This document shows, one piece after another, positions 56,546-64,000 of a stretch of DNA of 64,000 bases. Origin of the DNA: JAAUUE01 sp943370025. GTDB taxonomy: Bacteria > Cyanobacteriota > Cyanobacteriia > Cyanobacteriales > JAAUUE01. Below the pieces are notes generated by a model. It was not told the DNA's origin. It worked only from the letters and a program-made list of their open reading frames with translations, and did no database searches. The stretch spans positions 1 through 64,000 of the forward strand of contig CALRPI020000002.1 of assembly GCA_943370025.1 (NCBI GenBank), in the 5' to 3' direction. How positions within the stretch are numbered: position 1 is the stretch's first letter; every line of letters begins with the position of its first letter. Both the position numbers and the translations under genes were made by a program.

Positions 56546-58240
56546 TTACCTTTTTTTGGCAGTAGCCTTAGCTTTCTTGGCAGCAGCTTTGGCAGCTTGC
56601 TCGGCAGCGATCGCCGCTAATCTAGCCTGTTCCTTCTCCTCAGCAATCTTTTCTAGATAATAATGATAATCCCCTAGGTAAACTCGAAACTCTCCATCCC
56701 GGATTTCCACAATTTTATTAGCTACCTGAGAAATAAAGTAGCGATCGTGCGACACGATCAAAGCTGTGCCTTCATAATTTTGCAGCGCTTCCTCTAGGGT
56801 TTCCTTGGCAGGAATATCCAAGTGATTGGTCGGCTCATCAAGGATCAGTAGGTTGGCTGGACGCAGGAGCATCTTCGCAAGGGCTAATCTGGCTTTTTCG
56901 CCTCCACTCAGGGAACCCACTTGCTTGAAAGCTGTATCACCACTAAACAGGAATTTGCCCAGGAGGGTGCGGACTTCCTCATTTTTCCAGTCAGGGACTT
57001 CATCGTGGATGGTGTCAATGACTTTTTTGTTCAAGTCCAACGCCTCGGCTTGGTTTTGCTCAAAGTAGCCGGGGATGACATTATGATTCCCCATTTCCAC
57101 CGTGCCATCGCTGGGTTTTTCCAAGCCCATAATTAAGCGCAACAGGGTAGATTTTCCAGCTCCGTTGGGACCGAGGAAGGCAATTCGATCGCCCCGCTCG
57201 ATTAACAAATCTGCCCCTAAAAAGAGGATTCGATCGCCGTAGGTATGGGCAAGGTCTTTAATTCTGACAACTTCTAAGCCACTGCGGGGAGCCGGGGGAA
57301 ACCGGAAGTGGAGGCTGCGGACACTGCCGGTGGGAGCTTCGATCCGTTCAATTTTATCTAGTTGCTTTTCCCGGCTCTTAGCTTGGGTACTGCGGGTGGC
57401 ACTGGCGCGGAAGCGATCGACAAAGGTTTGTTGCTTTTCGATTTCTTTCTGCTGCCGCTCAAAGGCACTGAGTTGCGCCATTTGGTTCTCGGCTTTTTGG
57501 GCGAGATAACTAGAATAATTGCCTAGATAGGTGGCAGAAACACCCCGTTCGGTTTCCACAATTTGGGTACAGAGGCGATCGAGGAACTCCCGGTCATGGG
57601 AGACAATCACCATCGGCGTGGTCAAACTCCGCAAATAATTTTCCAGCCATTCAATAGTTTCTAAATCCAGATGGTTTGTAGGTTCATCCAGCAGCAACAC
57701 ATCGGGGCGTTGCAGCATGATTTTGCCCAAACTCATCCGCATCTGCCAGCCGCCACTAAAGGAACTAACTAGGCGATCGGCATCTTCTTGATCAAAATCC
57801 AACTCTGGCATCAATTTATCAATCTGCGCCTCTAAGCCATAGCCATCGAGAGCTTCAAACTGCCGCTGCCAGCGATCCATTTCATGGATTAATTCATCCA
57901 ATTCCTTTGGTTCGGCGGTTTCCATGAGGCGATGCACTTCCATCAGGGATTCATGGACTTGATTGGCTTCCGCAAAAGCCCGCCAAAATTCTTCCTTGAC
58001 GGTGCGGGTGGTGTCTATTTCAAATTCTTGATTGAGGTAGGCAATATTCAAGCTGGCGGGGCGAATAATTTCCCCGGTGGTGGGTTCCATCTCACCAGTA
58101 ATGATCTTCAATTGGGTGGATTTTCCAGCTCCATTCACCCCCACCAAGCCAATGCGATCGCCGGGTTTGACTTCCCAATTGATATCCTTCAACACTTCCC
58201 CAGTGGGATAAATCTTACTAATATGCTCTAATCTCAGCAT
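56546..58240 (-). CDS. ABC-F family ATPase
   Basis: A 564-residue soluble protein with two ABC domains: GVNGAGKSTQLKIITG and SFSGGWQMRMSLGKIM then LLLDEPTNHLD in the first; GPNGAGKSTLLRLIMG, SLSGGEKARLALAKML and LILDEPTNHLD in the second. The ABC-F linker lies between. The C-terminal tail is Ala/Lys-rich (AAKAAAKKAKATAKKR). ABC-F proteins act on ribosomes in translation; this one cannot be placed in a numbered subgroup by eye. Confidence 0.9.
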   Translation of the reverse strand: MLRLEHISKIYPTGEVLKDINWEVKPGDRIGLVGVNGAGKSTQLKIITGEMEPTTGEIIRPASLNIAYLNQEFEIDTTRTVKEEFWRAFAEANQVHESLMEVHRLMETAEPKELDELIHEMDRWQRQFEALDGYGLEAQIDKLMPELDFDQEDADRLVSSFSGGWQMRMSLGKIMLQRPDVLLLDEPTNHLDLETIEWLENYLRSLTTPMVIVSHDREFLDRLCTQIVETERGVSATYLGNYSSYLAQKAENQMAQLSAFERQQKEIEKQQTFVDRFRASATRSTQAKSREKQLDKIERIEAPTGSVRSLHFRFPPAPRSGLEVVRIKDLAHTYGDRILFLGADLLIERGDRIAFLGPNGAGKSTLLRLIMGLEKPSDGTVEMGNHNVIPGYFEQNQAEALDLNKKVIDTIHDEVPDWKNEEVRTLLGKFLFSGDTAFKQVGSLSGGEKARLALAKMLLRPANLLILDEPTNHLDIPAKETLEEALQNYEGTALIVSHDRYFISQVANKIVEIRDGEFRVYLGDYHYYLEKIAEEKEQARLAAIAAEQAAKAAAKKAKATAKKR

Positions 58241-58330
58241 TGCCTACTCCGTAATTACCAACCTACGCCCTGCCCATCGTAACAAAAATTTAAGATTTTT
58301 TACCATAATTTTTCACCATCACAAATGAGT

Positions 58331-58428
58331 CGGATTTACGCACTGCCAACGAATTATCGAGAATTATGGACGTTTTTGCGGGCTTCGACGACCCTCAGCC
58401 CACAAAAACGTCTAAATGCATAAGTCCT
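58331..58428. repeat. palindromic element, family A
   Basis: CGGATTTACGCACTGCC at the left, AAATGCATAAGTCCTG at the right; GGACGTTTTTGCGGGC pairs with GCCCACAAAAACGTCT around TTCGACGACCCTCA. Confidence 0.8.
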
Positions 58429-58518
58429 GATGAGCAAATCTATCCTCAATGCTGGATGGAGTGAATTTTTGTCTATATTGCGCCAATGGCAGTACTCACC
58501 TTTCCAAAACTATGCAGA

Positions 58519-58610
58519 TATAGTTATCCTAAATGAATTTAGAATTTTAGAGGGTTGAGAACGGCTCCCCCGGAGGGGGAGCCGTTCTCAACCCATTTAG
58601 GATCGCTATA
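58519..58610. repeat. palindromic element, family B (GAGAACGGCTCCCC subtype)
   Basis: TATAGTTATCCTAAAT and ATTTAGGATCGCTATA form the terminal repeats; the centre GGGTTGAGAACGGCTCCCCC / GGGGGAGCCGTTCTCAACCC is a perfect 20 bp stem. It shares its centre with the half copy at 44010. Confidence 0.85.
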
Positions 58611-58648
58611 TAGATGGCATAGCTGCATGGGTGTTGCCAAAATCAAAA

Positions 58649-58735
58649 CGGAGAGGGTGGGATTTGAACCCACGGTAACATCACTGCCACACTCGATTTC
58701 AAGTCGAGCGCATTCGACCACTCTGCCACCTCTCC
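58649..58735 (-). tRNA. tRNA-Ser (TGA)
   Basis: An 87-base class II tRNA. The acceptor stem is GGAGAGG/CCTCTCC, the anticodon stem CTCGA/TCGAG with loop CTTGAAA, giving anticodon TGA, a long variable arm (GTGGCAGTGATGTTAC region), and T arm GTGGGTTCAAATCCCAC. CCA is not encoded. Confidence 0.93.
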
Positions 58736-58810
58736 TAGTCAAAACTATTTTAACCTACTGGGGCAGGGAATTTGCAGCATGGCGCGATCGTCTAGCCAGA
58801 ATTTCACAGC

Positions 58811-59347
58811 TTATTTAAGGGATTCAGCAATTTGCTGAATCAAGGAAATCAAATCACAGTCAGAATCCCAACTTACAGATAACGACTTCCCTTGGTGATA
58901 AAAAGTAGAAAACGTGGTTTCTTCGCCTCTGCGGAGAGCGATCGTCACTGGTGACTGGAGCAAACCCAAGCCATAAGCACAGTAGGTATTGAGAATCAGC
59001 GATCGAGCGGTGAAGGTATTTAGTCCAGTAACAATTCTGTAGGGACGATCGGCATCAATTGACAGATGCAATTTCTGGACTTGCTGCCCCTTAAATTCTT
59101 GGGATTCATTCACTTCGATCGCGACAATTTTTCCTGTCAAAGCCCTTTGAGGAATCGGAATTTTCTGTTCTTTTGCTCCATCCCAAAAGTACCACAGGTA
59201 ATTTTCATCAGGTTCTGGGGTTTGATTAACAAATATTTTCCTTCTTACTGGCGGTTCACAGAAACCTAAGGTTTCCTCTGATTGAGGATAGGCACGTTCT
59301 AAGGCATTAGCAATCCTTGTCAGCAATTCTATGGTTTGAGAATCCAT
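58811..59347 (-). CDS. conserved hypothetical protein
   Basis: A 178-residue cytosolic protein I do not recognise. The middle part is beta-rich (ALTGKIVAIEVNESQEFKGQ, then KLHLSIDADRPYRIVTG) and could be an OB-like fold; the start (MDSQTIELLTRIANALERAY) is helical. Nothing suggests a catalytic site. It is a single gene. Confidence 0.6.
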   Translation of the reverse strand: MDSQTIELLTRIANALERAYPQSEETLGFCEPPVRRKIFVNQTPEPDENYLWYFWDGAKEQKIPIPQRALTGKIVAIEVNESQEFKGQQVQKLHLSIDADRPYRIVTGLNTFTARSLILNTYCAYGLGLLQSPVTIALRRGEETTFSTFYHQGKSLSVSWDSDCDLISLIQQIAESLK

Positions 59348-59651
59348 ATACTATGTCCTTATTTTGAATTTATTACTATATGCAGTCCTAAATCATTTGC
59401 TAATAATTGCCAAATTGAAATTGTTTCTAGGAGATAGTTTCACCCGCCTTCGGCGGGTGAAACTATTTAGGATTGCTATAAATAGTGTTTACTATATCAA
59501 AATATTACTTGGTTTGTAGCTCTATATGGGTATGGGGTGTAGATAATAGGTGGGGATTGGGGTTGTCTACAGAGGTTGTGGTGATGATGGTTGCAAAATC
59601 CCAGTCGGTTAACACCTACAGCGATCGCGCAACAGGATAAAATAAGCGATT
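59348..59651. other. divergent gap upstream of chlD
   Basis: About 300 bp with a family B element at 59377-59480. The last 170 bp must hold the chlD promoter. There are no other features. Confidence 0.5.
59377..59480. repeat. palindromic element, family B (GTTTCACCCGCC subtype)
   Basis: TATATGCAGTCCTAAAT and ATTTAGGATTGCTATA are the ends; centre AGTTTCACCCGCC, TTC, GGCGGGTGAAACT is perfect. The interior (TAATTGCCAAATTGAAATTG-like) matches 40949-41050. Confidence 0.85.
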
Positions 59652-61553
59652 ATGACCATAACTATGAATTCATTTCCCCTCACTGCCGTAGTCGGTCAGG
59701 AGGCAATAAAATTAGCATTATTACTCACCGCTGTGGATCCCGGTTTAGGGGGCGTGGTGATCGCCGGGCGCCGGGGCACAGCCAAATCTGTCATGGCGAG
59801 GGCATTGCACAGCTTGCTACCACCCATCCTCACGGAAGCAGAGTCAACCAGCCCCACCCCTTTTGTGCAAATTCCCTTGGGTGTCACCGAAGATCGCCTC
59901 TTGGGCTCAGTGGATGTGACCCAATCCATTAAGCGCGGCGAACCAGTATTTCTGCCGGGATTACTCTCTGAGGCTCACCAGGGCGTAATGTACGTGGATG
60001 AAATTAATTTGTTAGATGAGCAGATTTCTAACCAATTGCTTTCAGTGATTAGTGAAGGGCGCAACCGGATTGAACGAGAAGGGATTAGCTTTGAGCATCC
60101 TTGTCAGGCGTTGTTGATTGCCACCTACAATCCCGAAGAAGGAGATTTTCGGGAACACCTCCGGGATAGAATTGCGATCGCTCTTTCTGCCGATGGCGTG
60201 TTGGGGTTGGACGATCGCGTTTTCGCAGTGGATCAAGCCATTAGCTATGTCCAATCTCCGGAAAATTTCCTCCAGCAATACACCACCGACCTCGATGACC
60301 TGCGAACCCAAATCATTCTGGCTAGGGAATGGCTCAAGGATGTGCAGATCGCTCCAGAGCAGATTGGCTATCTAGTAGAAGAAGCAATCCGGGCGGGAGT
60401 GCAGGGGCATCGAGCAGAATTATTTGCCGTGCGAGTTGCCAAAGCCCATGCAGCGTGGGAAGGGCGATCGCAGGTCAACCCCGATGATCTCCGCAAAGCC
60501 GTGGAATTAGTAATTATTTCCCGCGCCAGTAATATTCAACCCCCACCAGAAACTCCCCCACCGCCACCGCCGCCACCACCGGAGGATCAGCAGGAATCGG
60601 AGCCGGATCAAGATGATCAGGAAGAGGAGCAGCCCGATCCCCCAGAGGAGGATAACACCACTCTGCCAGAGGAATTTGTCTTTGATCCCGAAGGCGTAAT
60701 TCTCGATCCCGAAGTCCTCTATTTTGCCCAAATGTCCCAGCGGCAGGGCAAGTCGGGGAATCGCAGCACTATTTTCTCGGAAGACCGGGGGCGCTATGTC
60801 AAACCCATTATGCCCAAGGGGAAAGTCCGACGGATTGCTGTGGATGCCACCCTGAGAGCTGCTGCTCCCTACCAAAAATCTCGTCGGGAGCGGGCTTTGG
60901 GCAACAAAAAAGTATTTATTGAACCAGCAGACATCCGGGGCAAGAAACTAGCCAGAAAGGCTGGTTCTCTGATTGTCTTTTTGGTGGATGCCTCTGGTTC
61001 TATGGCACTGAACCGGATGCAATCGGCGAAGGGAGCAGTACTACGATTACTCACTGAGGCTTATGAAAACCGAGATCAGATTGCCCTGATTCCCTTTCGA
61101 GGCGAACAGGCAGAGGTCTTATTGCCTCCGACTAAATCTATTACGGCGGCACGGCGGCGCTTAGAAGTGATGCCCTGCGGTGGTGGCTCTCCTTTGGCGC
61201 ATGGACTGACCCAAGCGGTGCGAGTGGGGATGAATGCCAAGCAATCGGGGGATATTGGGCAGGTGGTGATTGTGGCAATCACTGATGGGCGGGGGAATAT
61301 TTCCCTAGCTCGTTCCTTGGGGGAAACTATCCCAGAAGGAGAAAAGCCGGATATCAAAAAGGAGTTACTAGAAATTGCCAAAAAGATTCGCGGTTTAGGG
61401 ATTCAACTCTTAGTAATTGATACAGAGAGTAAGTTTGTTAGTACTGGCTTTGCTAAGGAATTAGCGGCCAATGCGGGAGGGAAATATTATCACCTGCCCA
61501 AAGCCACAGAACAAGCGATCGCTGGAGTCACCAAGGGAGCTTTATCAAGGTAA
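59652..61553 (+). CDS. chlD: magnesium chelatase ATPase subunit D (ChlD)
   Basis: A 633-residue protein; ATG 59664 is an alternative start. An AAA+ domain (AVVGQEAIKLALLL, then VVIAGRRGTAKS, YVDEINLLDEQ and TYNPEEGDFREHL) covers residues 8-300. A Pro-rich then acidic linker (about 297-345; PETPPPPPPPPPEDQQE) follows. A VWA domain with MIDAS DASGSMA begins near residue 440. With ChlI and ChlH it inserts Mg2+ into protoporphyrin IX. Complete and typical. Confidence 0.94.
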   Translation: MTITMNSFPLTAVVGQEAIKLALLLTAVDPGLGGVVIAGRRGTAKSVMARALHSLLPPILTEAESTSPTPFVQIPLGVTEDRLLGSVDVTQSIKRGEPVFLPGLLSEAHQGVMYVDEINLLDEQISNQLLSVISEGRNRIEREGISFEHPCQALLIATYNPEEGDFREHLRDRIAIALSADGVLGLDDRVFAVDQAISYVQSPENFLQQYTTDLDDLRTQIILAREWLKDVQIAPEQIGYLVEEAIRAGVQGHRAELFAVRVAKAHAAWEGRSQVNPDDLRKAVELVIISRASNIQPPPETPPPPPPPPPEDQQESEPDQDDQEEEQPDPPEEDNTTLPEEFVFDPEGVILDPEVLYFAQMSQRQGKSGNRSTIFSEDRGRYVKPIMPKGKVRRIAVDATLRAAAPYQKSRRERALGNKKVFIEPADIRGKKLARKAGSLIVFLVDASGSMALNRMQSAKGAVLRLLTEAYENRDQIALIPFRGEQAEVLLPPTKSITAARRRLEVMPCGGGSPLAHGLTQAVRVGMNAKQSGDIGQVVIVAITDGRGNISLARSLGETIPEGEKPDIKKELLEIAKKIRGLGIQLLVIDTESKFVSTGFAKELAANAGGKYYHLPKATEQAIAGVTKGALSR

Positions 61554-61555
61554 TC

Positions 61556-62665
61556 CTAAAAAGTTAATACTGTGCGAATTGCTTCACCCTGGTGGAGAAG
61601 CTCAAAAGCTTCGTTGATTTGCTCGATCGGCATCACCTTGGTGATCAAATCATCAATATTAATTTTTCCCTCCATATACCAATCTACAATTCCCGGCACA
61701 TCAGTCCTGCCCCTTGCGCCTCCAAAAGCTGTTCCTTTCCAAACTCTCCCGGTCACCAGTTGAAAGGGTCTAGTACTAATTTCTTGACCCGCGCCCGCAA
61801 CTCCCACGATCACACTAGTCCCCCAACCCTTGTGGCAACACTCCAATGCCTGCCGCATCACTTTGACATTACCAATACACTCAAAACTATAATCAGCACC
61901 TCCTTTGGTTAATTCCACCAGATGTGCCACTAAGTCTCCCTCGATTTCTTGAGGATTCACAAAATGGGTCATGCCTAATTTTTCTGCCAGAGCTTTGCGG
62001 TTGGGGTTGAGATCTACACCGATGATCATCCCCGCCCCCACCATCTTTGCTCCCTGCACCACATTTAGCCCAATGCCCCCCAAGCCAAACACAACAACAT
62101 TTGCCCCCGGCTCCACCTTAGCAGTATTAATCACCGCCCCAATCCCAGTGGTGACACCACAACCGATGTAGCAGACCTTATCAAAGGGAGCATCTTGGCG
62201 AATTTTCGCCAAAGCAATTTCTGGCAGAACCGTGTAGTTAGCAAAGGTGGAAGTACCCATGTAGTGGTAGATAGGTTGCCCCTCAAAGGAGAAGCGACTA
62301 GTGCCATCGGGCATTAATCCTTGACCTTGGGTAACACGGATTGCTTGGCAAAGATTGGTTTTTCGACTCAAGCAATACTCACAGTTGCGGCACTCAGGAG
62401 TATACAGGGGAATCACATGATCTCCCGGTTTCAGAGAAGTCACCCCAGCCCCCACTTCGACGACAATTCCCGCCCCTTCATGTCCCAAGATGGCGGGAAA
62501 TAATCCCTCAGGATCCGCCCCAGACAAAGTATAGGCATCGGTATGACAAACCCCCGTGGCTTTGATTTCCACCAACACTTCCCCAGCTTGGGGTGGGGCA
62601 AGTTGGACGGTTTCGAGGCGGAGAGGTTGACCAGCACCAAAGGCGATCGCAGCTTTAACATCCAT
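61556..62665 (-). CDS. frmA: S-(hydroxymethyl)glutathione dehydrogenase, class III alcohol dehydrogenase
   Basis: A 369-residue zinc alcohol dehydrogenase. The catalytic zinc Cys is in GVCHTDAYTLSGADPEG; the structural zinc Cys cluster in CRNCEYCLSRKTNLC; GHEGAGIVVEVG and FGLGGIGLNVVQGAK (NAD-binding) follow. It oxidises S-hydroxymethylglutathione and so detoxifies formaldehyde. It converges on chlD with only 2 bp between stops. Confidence 0.94.
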   Translation of the reverse strand: MDVKAAIAFGAGQPLRLETVQLAPPQAGEVLVEIKATGVCHTDAYTLSGADPEGLFPAILGHEGAGIVVEVGAGVTSLKPGDHVIPLYTPECRNCEYCLSRKTNLCQAIRVTQGQGLMPDGTSRFSFEGQPIYHYMGTSTFANYTVLPEIALAKIRQDAPFDKVCYIGCGVTTGIGAVINTAKVEPGANVVVFGLGGIGLNVVQGAKMVGAGMIIGVDLNPNRKALAEKLGMTHFVNPQEIEGDLVAHLVELTKGGADYSFECIGNVKVMRQALECCHKGWGTSVIVGVAGAGQEISTRPFQLVTGRVWKGTAFGGARGRTDVPGIVDWYMEGKINIDDLITKVMPIEQINEAFELLHQGEAIRTVLTF

Positions 62666-62694
62666 AAGAAATGCACCTATAAAAATTATTTTCC

Positions 62695-63006
62695 CTACTC
62701 AACAATCCACTCAGAACGTCGATCGCCCAAATCCAATGCAAAACTCACCGCCTTCCCCAACCGAGGTCGTTCGCTGGTTTTTTCTACATAATTTTGGAAT
62801 TGGGCAACGCCGCCCATGCCTCTGAGATAGCTGGCTACGGTTTCTAGGTGCATAAGATATTCTTCTTCCGTCATCGGGAAAGATACCTGCTCTAGATATT
62901 TCCACATGACTTGGACAAAGATTTTGCCCTGCGATCGCCTCAACTGCACATCGTAGGATTTACCCCATTTATTTACTAGAATTTCTCGTAACTCGGCTCC
63001 AGTCAT
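62695..63006 (-). CDS. DUF3067 family protein
   Basis: A 103-residue protein: MTGAELREILVNKWGKSYDV, RRSQGKIFVQVMWKYLEQ and LGKAVSFALDLGDRRSEWIV fit DUF3067, a family restricted to oxygenic phototrophs. The function is unknown. It starts 2 bp from the stop of the stomatin-like gene, so the two are probably one operon. Confidence 0.88.
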   Translation of the reverse strand: MTGAELREILVNKWGKSYDVQLRRSQGKIFVQVMWKYLEQVSFPMTEEEYLMHLETVASYLRGMGGVAQFQNYVEKTSERPRLGKAVSFALDLGDRRSEWIVE

Positions 63007-63008
63007 CT

Positions 63009-63953
63009 TTAGCTTTTACCCATATTTAAACCTTTGATGGCATCGTCATCAGCCACGATCGATTTCATTCCCTCAATACTGGCAGGAATGGTTTTCGGAT
63101 CCATAAACATCACCTTGCTGCTATTGCTTGCCCCAATGGTCATGCCCATATCTATATAGTTTTGAGCTAAGACAAACTGGAGAGCTTCCTTGGCTTGGGG
63201 GTCGGTTTGTAAGACCTTGCCAATGATTTGCAAGGACTCGGCTGTGGCTTGGGCGCGGAGGACTTGCTGTTGGCGATCAGCTTGAGCTTTGAGCACCGTA
63301 GCTTTTTGCTGTGCCTCGGCTTGGAGAATTTGCGCCTCTGCTCGACCTTTTGCCGAGTTCACCGCCGCTTCTCTTTCCCCTTCCGAGTTGAGAATTGCCG
63401 CCCGCTTTTTCCGTTCGGCAGACATTTGTAGTTCCATCGCTTCCTGTACCGCTTGGGCAGGGACAATATCCCGCAACTCAATCCGGGTCACTTTTACACC
63501 CCAAGGGTCGGTAGCTTCATCCAATTCTTCTAGCAAAATCACACTAAGCTGGGCGCGGGCGGTAAAGGTTTCATCTAGCTCTAGTTTGCCCACTTCTGCC
63601 CGAATTTGGGTCAGGACAAGGTTGACCATGGCAGCTTGGATATTTTGGACTTTGTAATAGGCTTTCTCCATATCCATAATTCGCCAGTAGACCACCGCAT
63701 CCACGGTGATGGAAACATTATCACGGGTAATACAGGGCTGGGGCGGAATATCCAACACTCGCTCCCGGATGGTTTCTTGATAGACCACCTTATCGAGGAA
63801 AGGGACAAGAAAATTCAAACCGGGGTCTAGTTTGCGTTTGTAGATACCTAGATTTTCCACCAGAGCCTGTTCGCCAGTTTTCACAATTCTGGTGGAGCCA
63901 GCGATCGCCGAACCACCCAATGCCAACATAATTAGTAAAAAAATTTGATTCAT
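63009..63953 (-). CDS. stomatin-like SPFH/Band 7 protein (QmcA-like)
   Basis: A 314-residue protein. One N-terminal membrane helix (residues 3-17, IFLLIMLALGGSAIAG), then the SPFH domain (RIVKTGEQALVENLGIYKRK, LDIPPQPCITRDNVSITVDA and VYWRIMDMEKAYYKVQNIQA), then a coiled-coil rich in Ala, Glu, Gln (AEAQILQAEAQQKATVLKAQ). It builds membrane rafts or oligomeric rings at the plasma or thylakoid membrane. Probably the first gene of an operon with DUF3067. Confidence 0.9.
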   Translation of the reverse strand: MNQIFLLIMLALGGSAIAGSTRIVKTGEQALVENLGIYKRKLDPGLNFLVPFLDKVVYQETIRERVLDIPPQPCITRDNVSITVDAVVYWRIMDMEKAYYKVQNIQAAMVNLVLTQIRAEVGKLELDETFTARAQLSVILLEELDEATDPWGVKVTRIELRDIVPAQAVQEAMELQMSAERKKRAAILNSEGEREAAVNSAKGRAEAQILQAEAQQKATVLKAQADRQQQVLRAQATAESLQIIGKVLQTDPQAKEALQFVLAQNYIDMGMTIGASNSSKVMFMDPKTIPASIEGMKSIVADDDAIKGLNMGKS

Positions 63954-64000
63954 AATTTATTACCTTTTGGGGATGCTGATCAATTTGCCGCAAAACGCGC

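Larger units (their letters stand above)
58241..58648. other. repeat-filled gap upstream of the ABC-F gene
   Basis: About 400 bp containing a family A element (58331-58428) and a family B element (58519-58610). No gene is credible here; the ABC-F promoter should lie next to 58241 on the minus strand. Confidence 0.55.

Overview
The window is a 64 kb piece of a cyanobacterial chromosome. It carries allophycocyanin genes (apcA-apcB-apcC), photosystem I genes (psaF, psaJ), chlD, a cyanobacterial-type nitrate permease operon (nrtABCD), many cyanobacteria-specific small proteins (DUF2949, DUF3067, PEP-CTERM-type TIGR02921) and very frequent GCGATCGC (HIP1) octamers. I cannot name the genus. Most of the DNA is ordinary core chromosome, interleaved with small accessory islands and a large number of intergenic palindromes.

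Layout. 1-1000: a graveyard of transposase and toxin remnants. 1000-5040: a glycosyltransferase, a large membrane TPR protein and a DHFR-like reductase. 5237-11006: nrtABCD on the minus strand. 11.7-15 kb: a formylglycine-enzyme-fold protein, YraN and a lipoprotein solute-binding protein. 15.2-17.2 kb: an AbrB-type antitoxin, a truncated Doc toxin and an AAA-DUF4435 (PARIS-like) fusion protein. 17.5-30.7 kb: mostly core genes (TIGR02921 protein, purE, an EcfT-like permease, two tRNAs, hisF, ruvB, an NhaS3-type antiporter, amiC), with a complete TnpB element parked 23 bp upstream of ruvB. 30.8-34.7 kb: an accessory island with an uncharacterised gene pair and a divergent two-gene NLR (STAND NTPase) locus. 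34.9-45.8 kb: pyrH-frr, a Txe-type toxin-antitoxin pair, futB, an esterase, YbjN, psaJ/psaF, an ArsA-type ATPase and sixA. 47.3-54.1 kb: apcCBA, rps1, asparaginase, RarD, a pentapeptide protein and a half-size GDT1 protein. 54.3-56.3 kb: Uma2, higBA and a hypothetical gene. 56.5-64 kb: an ABC-F protein, tRNA-Ser, chlD, class III alcohol dehydrogenase, DUF3067 and a stomatin-like protein.

The strongest candidate for an undescribed system is at 31748-34650. A small protein with a hydrophobic N-terminus ends in a glycine/asparagine-rich motif (QGIN..GGVN.V.G). The next gene, an NB-ARC/TPR protein, begins with nearly the same motif (QGIN..GGIN.I.G). This is the arrangement expected for bacterial amyloid-signalling NLR/effector pairs. 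The NLR's TPR array is made of four almost identical 120 bp units and it ends in a membrane helix. The second candidate is the AAA-DUF4435 fusion gene that interrupts a doc toxin gene.

The intergenic regions hold at least seven recurring families of palindromic elements, several with conserved terminal inverted repeats around an exchangeable central hairpin. They sit at gene ends, between psaF and psaJ and upstream of nrtA, and they also occur inside the nrt operon. They probably act as terminators or RNA processing sites and look like non-autonomous mobile repeats.
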